DNA of 64,000 nucleotides from Stutzerimonas degradans (GTDB lineage: Bacteria; Pseudomonadota; Gammaproteobacteria; Pseudomonadales; Pseudomonadaceae): NCBI RefSeq assembly GCF_024448505.1, contig NZ_JAMOHV010000001.1:248001-312000 (forward strand). Direction: 5' to 3'. Both the position numbers and the translations under genes were made by a program. The first letter of the stretch is position 1. Every line of letters starts with the position of its first letter. Positions 1 to 7,848 of this stretch are shown one piece after another. Below the pieces are notes generated by a model. That model ran no database searches. It was not told where the DNA came from and was given only the letters and a program-made list of their open reading frames with translations.

Positions 1-1
1 C

Positions 2-1345
2 AAGGGCGGCATCGGCCAGTGGTTCATGGTGCGTGGCGCCGACGGCTCGGCTGAGCTGCGCAACGTGCGCAACTTCACGCTGGCCGACAGCCCGGTCAGC
101 CAGATCCTCCCGGAAGAGCGCCGCAAGGGCTTTCTCGCGCTCGACCGCGCCGGCACGCTGGGTATCTTCCACAGCACCGCGCACCGCACGCTGCTCAAGG
201 AGCAGGTGGCCGACGGCGCCGCGCTGGCCGCGCTGTCGCCGCGCGCCACGCGCCTGCTGGTGGAGTCGCCGCAGGGCCTGCAGCGCTTCGTGGTCGACAA
301 CCCGCATCCGGAGATTTCCTGGAGTTCGCTGTGGGGCAAGGTCTGGTATGAAAGCTACGCCGAGCCCGACTACGTCTGGCAGTCCACCTCCGCCAACACC
401 GATTTCGAGCCCAAGCTGAGCCTCGCGCCGCTGGCCTTCGGCACGCTCAAGGCCGCCTTCTACGCGATGCTGCTGGCGGCGCCGCTGGCGATCTGCGCGG
501 CGTTCTACACCGCCTACTTCATGGCCCCGGCGCTGCGCCGCAAGATCAAGCCGGTGATCGAGCTGATGGAGGCGCTGCCGACGGTGATCCTCGGTTTCTT
601 CGCCGGCCTGTTCCTCGCGCCGTTCCTGGAGAACCACCTGCCGGGCATCTTCAGCCTGCTGCTGCTGATGCCGCTGGGCATCCTGTTCGCTGCCTGGAGC
701 TGGAGCCGCCTGCCCGAGCGCGTGCGCCTGGGCGTGCCGGAAGGCTGGGAAGCGCTGCTGCTGATTCCGGTGGTGCTGCTGGTGGGTGTCGGCTCGCTGG
801 CGATCAGCGGGCATCTGGAGAACTGGCTGTTCGGTGGCGACATGCGCCTGTGGCTGTCCAATGACCTCGGCATTCCGTTCGACCAGCGCAACGCCCTGGT
901 GGTTGGCCTGGCGATGGGCTTCGCGGTGATCCCGACGATCTATTCGATCGCCGAGGACGCGGTGTTCAGCGTGCCGAAGAGCCTGACCCTGGGTTCGCTG
1001 GCGCTCGGCGCCACGCCCTGGCAGACGCTGACCCGCGTCGTGCTGCTGACCGCCAGCCCGGGCATCTTCTCGGCGCTGATGATCGGCATGGGCCGCGCCG
1101 TGGGCGAAACCATGATCGTGCTGATGGCCACCGGCAACACGCCGATCATGGAGGCCAACATCTTCGAGGGTATGCGCACCCTGGCGGCCAACGTCGCGGT
1201 GGAAATGCCCGAATCCGAGGTCGGTGGCACCCACTACCGCGTGCTGTTCCTCGCCGCGCTGGTGCTGCTGATGTTCACCTTCGTGATGAACACCCTGGCC
1301 GAGCTGATCCGTCAGCGCCTGCGCGGCAAGTACGCCAGCCTGTAA
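2..1345 (+). CDS. pstC: Phosphate ABC transporter permease PstC (5' truncated by window)
   Basis: One of the two inner-membrane permeases of the high-affinity Pst phosphate importer, which pairs with PstA and is driven by PstB. The frame is open to the left edge (first full codon at base 2), so the 447 residues seen are the C-terminal part of a longer protein. The first ~125 visible residues look like a soluble, probably periplasmic domain. They are followed by several hydrophobic segments and the binding-protein-dependent permease core, with the ATPase-contacting loop near ALGATPWQTLTRVV. This is the enlarged Pseudomonas-type PstC, bigger than the E. coli form. pstA starts 54 bp downstream. 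Identification rests on family resemblance and on the pstA-pstB-phoU neighbours. Confidence 0.93.
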   Translation, partial: KGGIGQWFMVRGADGSAELRNVRNFTLADSPVSQILPEERRKGFLALDRAGTLGIFHSTAHRTLLKEQVADGAALAALSPRATRLLVESPQGLQRFVVDNPHPEISWSSLWGKVWYESYAEPDYVWQSTSANTDFEPKLSLAPLAFGTLKAAFYAMLLAAPLAICAAFYTAYFMAPALRRKIKPVIELMEALPTVILGFFAGLFLAPFLENHLPGIFSLLLLMPLGILFAAWSWSRLPERVRLGVPEGWEALLLIPVVLLVGVGSLAISGHLENWLFGGDMRLWLSNDLGIPFDQRNALVVGLAMGFAVIPTIYSIAEDAVFSVPKSLTLGSLALGATPWQTLTRVVLLTASPGIFSALMIGMGRAVGETMIVLMATGNTPIMEANIFEGMRTLAANVAVEMPESEVGGTHYRVLFLAALVLLMFTFVMNTLAELIRQRLRGKYASL

Positions 1346-1399
1346 TGCACGCGCCGCCCGCGGGCGGCTGCGCCGAGATTTTCGAAAAGGTATCGATCC

Positions 1400-3070
1400 G
1401 TGAAAAAGGATTCGTTGAACACCTGGGTCAAGAGTGGCACTCCGTGGATCTGGATGAACGCCGGTGCGGTGGCCATCGCGGTGATCATGACCCTGGGCCT
1501 GCTGGCCGTGATTGGCGTGCGCGGCCTGGCGCATTTCTGGCCGGCCGACGTGATGGTCGCCGACTACCAGGTTCCCGGCGAGGCACCGCGCGTGCTGGCC
1601 GGCGAGGTGGTGCAAGCCGAGGAAGTGCCGCGCGCGCGGCTGGCGGCCAGCGGCCTGCCGGTCAATGTCGAGGGTGGCGAGTTCATGACCCGCGAACTGC
1701 TCAAGGTCGGCAACCGTGAAGTCTACGGTGCGGATTTCTCCTGGGTGGTCGGCGAATGGCTAAGCAACCCGCGCACGCCGCACCACATGGTGGTGCTGGA
1801 GCGCCGCGAGTGGGGCAACTTCTACGGCGAGCTGCTCAACGTCAAGGAGGCCGGGCAGCTGGTGGCCGAGGGCGACGCCGCCTGGGCCGAGCTGCAGCGC
1901 CGCCTCGAACGGGTCGAGCAGTTGCACGGGCAGATCAGTCAGGTGGAGAAGGTCGAGATCGGCCGGATCAACCACGGCCTCGAGCGCCTGCGCCTGAAGA
2001 CCCGCAAGCTGGAGCTGGACGGTCGTCTGGATGCCGCGGCACAGGCCGAGCTGGACGCCGAGCGCGCCGAATGGGACGCCGAGTACCGCGTGCTGGAGCA
2101 GGAGCTGATCGCGCTGCAGCAGCAGTTCAACCGCGACAGCATCACCGTGCGCACCGTCGACGGCCGCGAGCAGCAGATCAGCATGGGCAAGGTGGTGCGC
2201 GCCTACCGGCCGAACGCCATGTCCACCACCGACAAGCTGGGCTTCTATGCGGCCAAGCTGTGGGAGTTCGTCAGCGACGAGCCGCGCGAGGCGAACACCG
2301 AAGGCGGCATCTTCCCGGCGATCTTCGGTACCGTGCTGATGACCCTGATCATGGCGGTGATCGTCACCCCGTTCGGCGTGATCGCGGCCGTCTACCTGCG
2401 CGAATACGCCAAGCAGGGCGTGCTGACCCGCGTGATCCGCATCGCGGTGAACAACCTCGCCGGCGTACCGTCGATCGTCTACGGCGTGTTCGGCCTGGGC
2501 TTCTTCGTCTACGTGCTGGGTGGCTCACTGGACCGCATCTTCTACCCCGAAGCCGCACCGGCGCCGGTGTTCGGCACGCCGGGGCTGATGTGGGCCTCGC
2601 TGACGCTGGCGATCCTCACCCTGCCGGTGGTGATCGTCGCCACCGAGGAGGGCTTGGCGCGCATCCCGCGGATGATCCGCGAAGGCTCGCTGGCGCTCGG
2701 TGCGACCAAGTCCGAGACGCTGTGGCGCGTGGTGCTGCCGATGGCCAGCCCGGCGATGATGACTGGCCTGATCCTCGCCGTGGCGCGGGCCGCCGGTGAA
2801 GTGGCGCCGCTGATGCTGGTCGGCGTGGTCAAGCTGGCGCCGAACCTGCCGCTCAACGGCAACTACCCCTATCTGCACCTGGATCAGAAGATCATGCACC
2901 TGGGCTTCCACATCTACGATGTCGGCTTCCAGAGCCCCAACGTCGAGGCCGCGCGGCCGCTGGTATACGCCACCGCGTTCCTGCTGGTGCTGGTCATCGC
3001 AGTGCTGAACTTCAGTGCGGTCGTCATCCGCAACCACCTGCGCGAGAAGTACAAGGCGCTCGACCATTAA
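1400..3070 (+). CDS. pstA: Phosphate ABC transporter permease PstA, long form with coiled coil
   Basis: Second permease subunit of the Pst phosphate importer. It has 556 residues, nearly twice the E. coli PstA. TM1 lies near residues 20-42. A large charged region follows (about 50-300), with a Glu/Arg/Leu-rich stretch at 155-245 that looks like a coiled coil, probably periplasmic. The conserved permease core begins near residue 303; ALGATKSETLWRVV is the loop that contacts PstB. The start is GTG at 1400, with a purine-rich AAAAGG about 9 bases upstream; no closer ATG fits. The extra domain is known from Pseudomonas-type PstA proteins; its function is not clear from sequence. Confidence 0.93.
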   Translation: MKKDSLNTWVKSGTPWIWMNAGAVAIAVIMTLGLLAVIGVRGLAHFWPADVMVADYQVPGEAPRVLAGEVVQAEEVPRARLAASGLPVNVEGGEFMTRELLKVGNREVYGADFSWVVGEWLSNPRTPHHMVVLERREWGNFYGELLNVKEAGQLVAEGDAAWAELQRRLERVEQLHGQISQVEKVEIGRINHGLERLRLKTRKLELDGRLDAAAQAELDAERAEWDAEYRVLEQELIALQQQFNRDSITVRTVDGREQQISMGKVVRAYRPNAMSTTDKLGFYAAKLWEFVSDEPREANTEGGIFPAIFGTVLMTLIMAVIVTPFGVIAAVYLREYAKQGVLTRVIRIAVNNLAGVPSIVYGVFGLGFFVYVLGGSLDRIFYPEAAPAPVFGTPGLMWASLTLAILTLPVVIVATEEGLARIPRMIREGSLALGATKSETLWRVVLPMASPAMMTGLILAVARAAGEVAPLMLVGVVKLAPNLPLNGNYPYLHLDQKIMHLGFHIYDVGFQSPNVEAARPLVYATAFLLVLVIAVLNFSAVVIRNHLREKYKALDH

Positions 3071-3071
3071 T

Positions 3072-3088
3072 TGAAGCGGCACGCTTCA
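3072..3088 (+). other. Small hairpin in the pstA-pstB gap
   Basis: The arms TGAAGCG and CGCTTCA (7 bp, 3-base loop) begin immediately after the pstA stop codon. No run of T follows, so it is more likely an mRNA-stability or attenuation structure than a full terminator. The 99-base gap also contains a short tandem heptamer (AGCTTGC twice) near 3135-3148, before the pstB ribosome binding site. Confidence 0.4.
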
Positions 3089-3169
3089 GGCCAGTCTCCG
3101 GAGGAACGGGGCAGCGGCCGAGGCGTGCGGCGGTAGCTTGCAGCTTGCAGCTGCGAACGGAGTGAGCAC

Positions 3170-3997
3170 ATGCAAAGCAACACCCATTCCATCGATATTT
3201 CTTCGCTCGGCCGCGACAAGCGCGTGCTGGACCTGGCCACCGAACCGGTGGCCATCGAGGTGCCCGACCTGAGTCTGTTCTACGGGCAGAAGCAGGCGCT
3301 GTTCAACGTCAGCATGAACATCCCGCGCCAGCGCGTGACGGCCTTCATCGGCCCGTCCGGGTGCGGCAAGTCCACGCTGCTGCGCTGCTTCAACCGGATG
3401 AACGATCTGGTCGACGGCTGCCGCATCGAAGGCGCGATCAACCTCGACGGCCACAACATCTACCGCAAGGGCGAGGATGTCGCCGACCTGCGCCGTCGCG
3501 TCGGCATGGTGTTCCAGAAGCCCAACCCGTTCCCCAAGAGCATCTACGAGAACGTGGTCTATGGTCTGCGCATCCAGGGCATCAAGGGCAAGCGCGTGCT
3601 CGACGAGACCGTCGAATGGGCGCTCAAGGGCGCGGCGCTGTGGGACGAGGTCAAGGATCGCCTGCACGAGTCGGCGCTCGGCCTGTCCGGTGGTCAGCAG
3701 CAGCGTCTGGTGATCGCCCGTACCATCGCCGTGCAGCCGGAAGTGCTGCTGCTCGACGAACCGAGTTCGGCGCTCGACCCGATCTCTTCGCTGAAGGTCG
3801 AGGAACTGATCTACGAGCTGAAGTCCAAGTACACCATCGTCATCGTTACCCACAACATGCAGCAGGCCGCGCGCGTCTCCGACTACACGGCATTCATGTA
3901 CATGGGCAAGCTGATCGAGTACGGCGACACCGATACGCTGTTCACCAACCCGGCGAAGAAGCAGACCGAAGACTACATCACCGGCCGCTACGGCTGA
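3170..3997 (+). CDS. pstB: Phosphate ABC transporter ATP-binding protein PstB
   Basis: Cytoplasmic ATPase that powers the PstCA permease. It has 275 residues with all ABC motifs in order: Walker [10 protein letters not shown] at 61-69, the Q-loop in VFQKPNPFP, signature LSGGQQQR at 172-179, Walker B LLLDEP at 193-198, and the H-loop in VTHNMQQ. The N-terminal ~30 residues ahead of the ATPase core are longer than in E. coli, as is usual for pseudomonads. The ATG at 3170 follows GGAG at good spacing. It sits 99 bp after pstA and 176 bp before phoU, and probably belongs to the Pho-regulated pst operon; no Pho box is visible inside the window. Confidence 0.96.
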   Translation: MQSNTHSIDISSLGRDKRVLDLATEPVAIEVPDLSLFYGQKQALFNVSMNIPRQRVTAFIGPSGCGKSTLLRCFNRMNDLVDGCRIEGAINLDGHNIYRKGEDVADLRRRVGMVFQKPNPFPKSIYENVVYGLRIQGIKGKRVLDETVEWALKGAALWDEVKDRLHESALGLSGGQQQRLVIARTIAVQPEVLLLDEPSSALDPISSLKVEELIYELKSKYTIVIVTHNMQQAARVSDYTAFMYMGKLIEYGDTDTLFTNPAKKQTEDYITGRYG

Positions 3998-4003
3998 GGC
4001 CAT

Positions 4004-4090
4004 GGGGAAATCTCCCCTGGCTTTGTCGGGCGCGCTTGCCGTACTAGATGTACTGTCTGCGCACGCCCTCCGCGCCAGCGAAGATTTCCC
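4004..4090. repeat. MITE-like palindromic element between pstB and phoU
   Basis: An 87-base imperfect palindrome. The outer arms GGGAAATCT (4005-4013) and AGATTTCCC (4082-4090) are perfect. CTGGC (4017-4021) pairs with GCCAG (4074-4078), GGGCGCGC pairs loosely with GCGCACGCCC, and the centre is GTAC-TAGAT-GTAC (4041-4053). Read inward from both ends the two halves match over most of their length, so single-stranded DNA or RNA would fold into one long hairpin. It has no coding capacity. The structure is that of small non-autonomous repeats or REP-type elements common between Pseudomonas genes. Copy number in the genome cannot be judged here. Confidence 0.65.
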
Positions 4091-4173
4091 AAGGGCCTCA
4101 ATGTCGACTCGACTATTTCCAGGTGCGCTGCGCACCAGAGCCGCCTAGCGGCAGTCTCCTCGGAGCGAGAACA

Positions 4174-4902
4174 ATGATCAGCAAAGACAACCACACCCAA
4201 CACATCTCCCAGCAGTTCAACGCCGAGCTGGAGGAAGTGCGCAGCCACTTGCTGGCGATGGGCGGCCTGGTGGAGAAGCAGGTCAACGACGCGGTCACCG
4301 CGCTGATCGAGGCCGATTCGGGCCTGGCCCAGCAAGTGCGCGAGGTCGACGACCAGATCAACCAGATGGAGCGCAACATCGATGAGGAGTGCGTGCGCAT
4401 CCTCGCCCGCCGCCAGCCGGCGGCCTCCGACCTGCGCCTGATCATCAGCATCTCCAAGTCGGTGATCGACCTCGAGCGCATCGGCGACGAGGCGACCAAG
4501 ATCGCCCGCCGCGCCATCCAGTTGTGCGAGGAAGGCGAGTCGCCCAAGGGCTACGTCGAGGTGCGCCACATCGGCGACCAGGTGCGCAAGATGGTGCAGG
4601 AAGCGCTCGACGCCTTCGCCCGCTTCGACGCCGACCTGGCGCTGTCGGTGGCGCAGTACGACAAGACCGTCGACCGCGAGTACAAGACCGCGCTGCGCGA
4701 ACTGGTCACCTACATGATGGAAGACCCGCGCTCGATCTCCCGCGTGCTCAGCGTGATCTGGGCGCTGCGCTCGCTGGAACGCATCGGCGACCATGCACGC
4801 AACATCGCCGAACTGGTGATCTACCTGGTGCGCGGCACGGACGTGCGGCACCTTGGCCTGGCACGCATGGCCGAGGAAGTGGAAGGCACCAAGGAGCGTT
4901 GA
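4174..4902 (+). CDS. phoU: Phosphate signalling protein PhoU
   Basis: Cytoplasmic negative regulator linking the Pst transporter to the PhoR/PhoB system and limiting Pst uptake. It has 242 residues with two repeats of a three-helix bundle. The conserved metal-binding-type motifs are SVIDLERIGDEATKIAR in the first half and ALRSLERIGDHARNIAE in the second. I chose ATG 4174 because the product then starts MISKDNHTQHISQQFNAELEE, as PhoU proteins do. An in-frame ATG at 4048 would add 42 residues encoded by the palindromic repeat and is unlikely. It is the last gene of the pst operon. Confidence 0.95.
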   Translation: MISKDNHTQHISQQFNAELEEVRSHLLAMGGLVEKQVNDAVTALIEADSGLAQQVREVDDQINQMERNIDEECVRILARRQPAASDLRLIISISKSVIDLERIGDEATKIARRAIQLCEEGESPKGYVEVRHIGDQVRKMVQEALDAFARFDADLALSVAQYDKTVDREYKTALRELVTYMMEDPRSISRVLSVIWALRSLERIGDHARNIAELVIYLVRGTDVRHLGLARMAEEVEGTKER

Positions 4903-4933
4903 GCCGCCGCTCGTAGGATGGGCTTAAACGTCT

Positions 4934-4985
4934 GTCTGCGCACCACTCGGGTGGGCTTCAGCCCACCAGAGGCTTATGCGCAGAC
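4934..4985. terminator. Nested palindromes between convergent phoU and GTPase gene
   Basis: A 7 bp GC-rich hairpin with a TTCA loop (GGTGGGC / GCCCACC, 4950-4967) sits inside a 9 bp inverted repeat GTCTGCGCA (4934-4942) / TGCGCAGAC (4977-4985). The right outer arm begins 3 bases inside the end of the minus-strand gene. Position between two converging genes fits a bidirectional terminator. There is no good T run, so a REP-like repeat is an alternative. Confidence 0.5.
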
Positions 4986-6374
4986 CAACAGCCTGCCTGT
5001 CTCAGCTGTGTGTAGCTCGGCTTGCAGCGTGTCCAGCGTCGCCTGGCGCTCGGCATCCTGCAGGCGCGCGCCGGGGTTGAGCGACGACCACTCGGGGTGC
5101 GCGCGGCAGCGTTGCAGCGCCTCGGGCAGGCGGCCTTCGCGCCAGCCGCGATCCTGCGGGCCGCTCAGACGGATCGCCTCCAGCGCGGCGTGGCCGCGCG
5201 CGGCGAGGGCGGCGAGCAGCTGGCGCTGGCGCAGCGCGAGGAGACGCAGCACGGCATCGTCGACGCTCAGTTCGCGCTGGCCCTTGAGCTTGCCCAGCAG
5301 GCGGTTGCCATAGTGCCGTGCGGTCTGCGCGCCGCCGCCGGCCAGCGCGCCGAGCAGCGCCGCGGCGCCGAGGGTGATGCCACCGACCATCAGGTCGACC
5401 CCGGCCCCGGCCGCCGCACCGGCCGCCATACCGCCGCCGATCTTCACGCCGAGCTGTTTGAGTGTCTCGGGGTTGAACAGATCGTCGCCCCAGCGGCCGT
5501 CGAGCAGCGGCAGTTCGCCGGCGGCCGCGTCGTCTTTGCCGAAGGCGTACAGGCGCAGCAGTGCTTCGACGCAACGTTGTTCGCGGCCTCGCACCGCATC
5601 GTGCAGGTCGCGGATGGCGCCGCGCTCCAGTTCCGGCTGCGCCGCCACGCTGCGCCGACAGGCGGCGACATCCACCAGCAGCTCGGCGATCAGCCGCTCG
5701 CCGCTGGCCCGGCGTGCGGCGGCCTGCGCTTCGTGCTCCTCGATCAGCCGCTGCAGCTGCGGCCGCGCCTGCTCCAGCAGCAGCGCCAGGCTTTCGTACA
5801 GGCGGCGCTCGCCGTCCACCGGCGGCGCCACGCTGTCGAAGCGCACCAGCGCGTGCAGGCCGAGCCGCGCCAGCGCCTGGCGCCACTCCTCCTCGCGATG
5901 CCCTGGCTGGGCGACGAAATTGAGCACCGGCAGCAGCGGCTTGCCGCAACCGGCCAGTACCGCCAGCTCGTCCTTGTACTTGGCCAGCACCGGCTCGCGC
6001 GCGTCGATCACGTACAGCCCGGCGTCGCTGGCCAGCAGCTGGCGCAGCACCTTGGCTTCCTGCTCGAAACGCTGGCGCGCCTCGGCGCCGTCGAGAAAAC
6101 GCGCCGTGCGCGCCGGGCCATCGAGGCGCTCACCGGGGCGCTCCAGCCGCTCGAGGTAGTCGAGCAGGGCGATGGCGTCCTCCAGGCCGGGGGTGTCGTA
6201 GAGTTCGAGCAGCGCCTGGCCATCCACCGACAGCCGCGCGCCCTCGACGTGACGGGTGGTGCTGGGGCGGTGCGACACCTCGCCGAAACCGCGGTCGCGA
6301 GTCAGCGTACGCAGCAGCGAGGTCTTGCCGACATTGGTGTGACCGACCACGGCGAGCTTCAGCGCATCAGTCAT
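4974..6374 (-). CDS. DUF3482-type GTPase, function unknown
   Basis: A 466-residue P-loop GTPase of the Era/TrmE-like class followed by a long uncharacterised region. G1 is GHTNVGKTS at 11-19, a Thr-rich switch I (STTRHVEG) is near 38-45, and G3 DTPG is at 60-63. The G4 position reads LNFVAQ (151-156), not canonical NKxD, so guanine specificity is uncertain. Residues 311-349 are a Gly/Ala-rich hydrophobic stretch that could insert into or lie on the membrane, as in other membrane-active GTPases. It overlaps the upstream DUF2868 gene by 8 bases, which implies coupled translation and a shared role. The biological function is unknown to me. Confidence 0.85.
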   Translation of the reverse strand: MTDALKLAVVGHTNVGKTSLLRTLTRDRGFGEVSHRPSTTRHVEGARLSVDGQALLELYDTPGLEDAIALLDYLERLERPGERLDGPARTARFLDGAEARQRFEQEAKVLRQLLASDAGLYVIDAREPVLAKYKDELAVLAGCGKPLLPVLNFVAQPGHREEEWRQALARLGLHALVRFDSVAPPVDGERRLYESLALLLEQARPQLQRLIEEHEAQAAARRASGERLIAELLVDVAACRRSVAAQPELERGAIRDLHDAVRGREQRCVEALLRLYAFGKDDAAAGELPLLDGRWGDDLFNPETLKQLGVKIGGGMAAGAAAGAGVDLMVGGITLGAAALLGALAGGGAQTARHYGNRLLGKLKGQRELSVDDAVLRLLALRQRQLLAALAARGHAALEAIRLSGPQDRGWREGRLPEALQRCRAHPEWSSLNPGARLQDAERQATLDTLQAELHTAETGRLLVCA

Positions 6375-7767
6375 GTCCGTTCTCCAGCCAGTTCAGCGGC
6401 GCAGCGCTCGAATGCGCCAGACCCAGCGCATCCAGCGCTTGATGCCAGGCGTCCAGCCGGGCGCTGTCCAGCGCCTCGCCGGCCGGCGCCTGCAGCAGCC
6501 AGACGCGGGTGGCGGCGGCGCAGCGCGACAGCTCGCCGAGCAGCGCCAGGGTGCCGCGGTCCGGCGAACGCCGCGGGTCGCAGGCGATCGCCAGGCGTGC
6601 CGGCGGGAAGCGCGTGAGCTGATCGAGCAGGCGCCGCCGGCCTTCGCGATCATCGAGCACGCCGGCATCGGCCACGCCCTTGGGCAGCGGCGGCGGCCAC
6701 GCGCGGCTGCCGTCCAGCTCGACGGCCACCAGCACGGCGCCGGCGCCGGCATCGAGCTGCGCGCCGGCGCTCGGCGCGTGCAGCTGTGCCGGCGCGGCAT
6801 CGCGGATGCCGAGGCGTTCGCTGGGTGGCTGCAGACGTTCGCGCAGCAGGCGATAGCTCGGCTGTTCGAGATCGATCGCCAGTGCGGCCCGGCCGCGGCG
6901 CCAGCGCCACAGGCACAGCGCGGCGAGCAGCAGGCGCGGCAGCAGGCCATAGACCAGCACCACGCCGACCAGCCAGCCGGCCCATTGCCGCCGCGCGCTT
7001 TCCAGATCGCCGGCGAGCGTGCCGCTGGCGCGAATCTGCTCGGCATCCGGCACGCCGAAGCCGAGCAGCGCAGGCAGCGCGCCGAGCGCCTGGGTCAGGC
7101 CGAGGAAGGCGCTGTCGCCGAGGATGGTGGTTTCCCAGACGAAGCCGTAACGGCGGGTCGCCAGCAGGGCGAGCAGCATGAGCAGCGCGCAGGCCATCGC
7201 CAGCAGCCACATCCCATGCACGCCGAGGCCGAGTAGCCAGCGGCCGAGGCGCTGGCGCTGCAGCAGCACCGGCAGCGCCGGCGCCAGCTGCGCGGCGCGC
7301 GCATCGCGGGCGAGCTTCTCGCTGAGCCAGAGCCACAGCCGGCCGAGCGCGCCGCCGCTGTCGCCGGCCAGAGTCAGGCCGAGCAGCCAGCCGAGCAGGG
7401 TCAGCAGGTTGAGCCCGAGCAGGCTGCCGAGCGCCCAGAACACGTTGACCGGGCGCTGGCCGTCACCCAGCGCGGCGAAGGCCAGGCCGGTGCCGGTGAA
7501 GACCGCCAGCACGGCGAGGGCGACGGCGCCGAGCCGTGCGCCCTGGCGCCAGTGGCGCAGCGCTTCGAGCAGGCCGTCGCGGCGGGCCAGCCACAGCGCG
7601 CGGCGTTCGATGAGGGTGGGCAGGTCGCCGCCGCCGGCGCGGGCCTGGCGGTTGGCTTCCTCGTCGTCCAGCGGGCCGGCGTGTTCCTCGCGCAGGCGCA
7701 CGGCTTCGGTAAGCCACAGCCGATCGACACGGGACAGCGAGGGGAGGGGAATGCGGGGATCGCTCAC
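6367..7767 (-). CDS. DUF2868 multi-pass membrane protein paired with GTPase
   Basis: About 466 residues. An N-terminal cytoplasmic region is followed by hydrophobic segments near residues 75-100 and 107-135, then 190-215 and 275-300. A soluble C-terminal domain contains several Asp/Arg-rich loops. It matches what I recall of DUF2868, a family found beside DUF3482 GTPases. The GTG at 7767 (product MSDPRIPLPSL...) follows GGAG and is preferred over an ATG-less extension to 7827 that adds 20 low-complexity residues. It is translationally coupled to the GTPase gene. I infer that it is the membrane anchor or effector of that GTPase; no activity is known. Confidence 0.8.
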   Translation of the reverse strand: MSDPRIPLPSLSRVDRLWLTEAVRLREEHAGPLDDEEANRQARAGGGDLPTLIERRALWLARRDGLLEALRHWRQGARLGAVALAVLAVFTGTGLAFAALGDGQRPVNVFWALGSLLGLNLLTLLGWLLGLTLAGDSGGALGRLWLWLSEKLARDARAAQLAPALPVLLQRQRLGRWLLGLGVHGMWLLAMACALLMLLALLATRRYGFVWETTILGDSAFLGLTQALGALPALLGFGVPDAEQIRASGTLAGDLESARRQWAGWLVGVVLVYGLLPRLLLAALCLWRWRRGRAALAIDLEQPSYRLLRERLQPPSERLGIRDAAPAQLHAPSAGAQLDAGAGAVLVAVELDGSRAWPPPLPKGVADAGVLDDREGRRRLLDQLTRFPPARLAIACDPRRSPDRGTLALLGELSRCAAATRVWLLQAPAGEALDSARLDAWHQALDALGLAHSSAAPLNWLENGHD

Positions 7768-7848
7768 CGGGGGCTCCGCGGCCGGGGATGAGCGCAGAGC
7801 ATAACCGCAGCCGGGCGGGCGGTGCACGGCGCCGCCCGGCCGCTGTGC

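Noticed and set aside
3135-3152. AGCTTGC tandem heptamers before pstB as a regulatory repeat
   Set aside because: Only two full copies, just upstream of the ribosome site; short low-complexity motifs like this are common in such gaps.
4048-4173. N-terminal extension of PhoU from ATG 4048
   Set aside because: It would encode part of the palindromic repeat; ATG 4174 gives the normal PhoU start.
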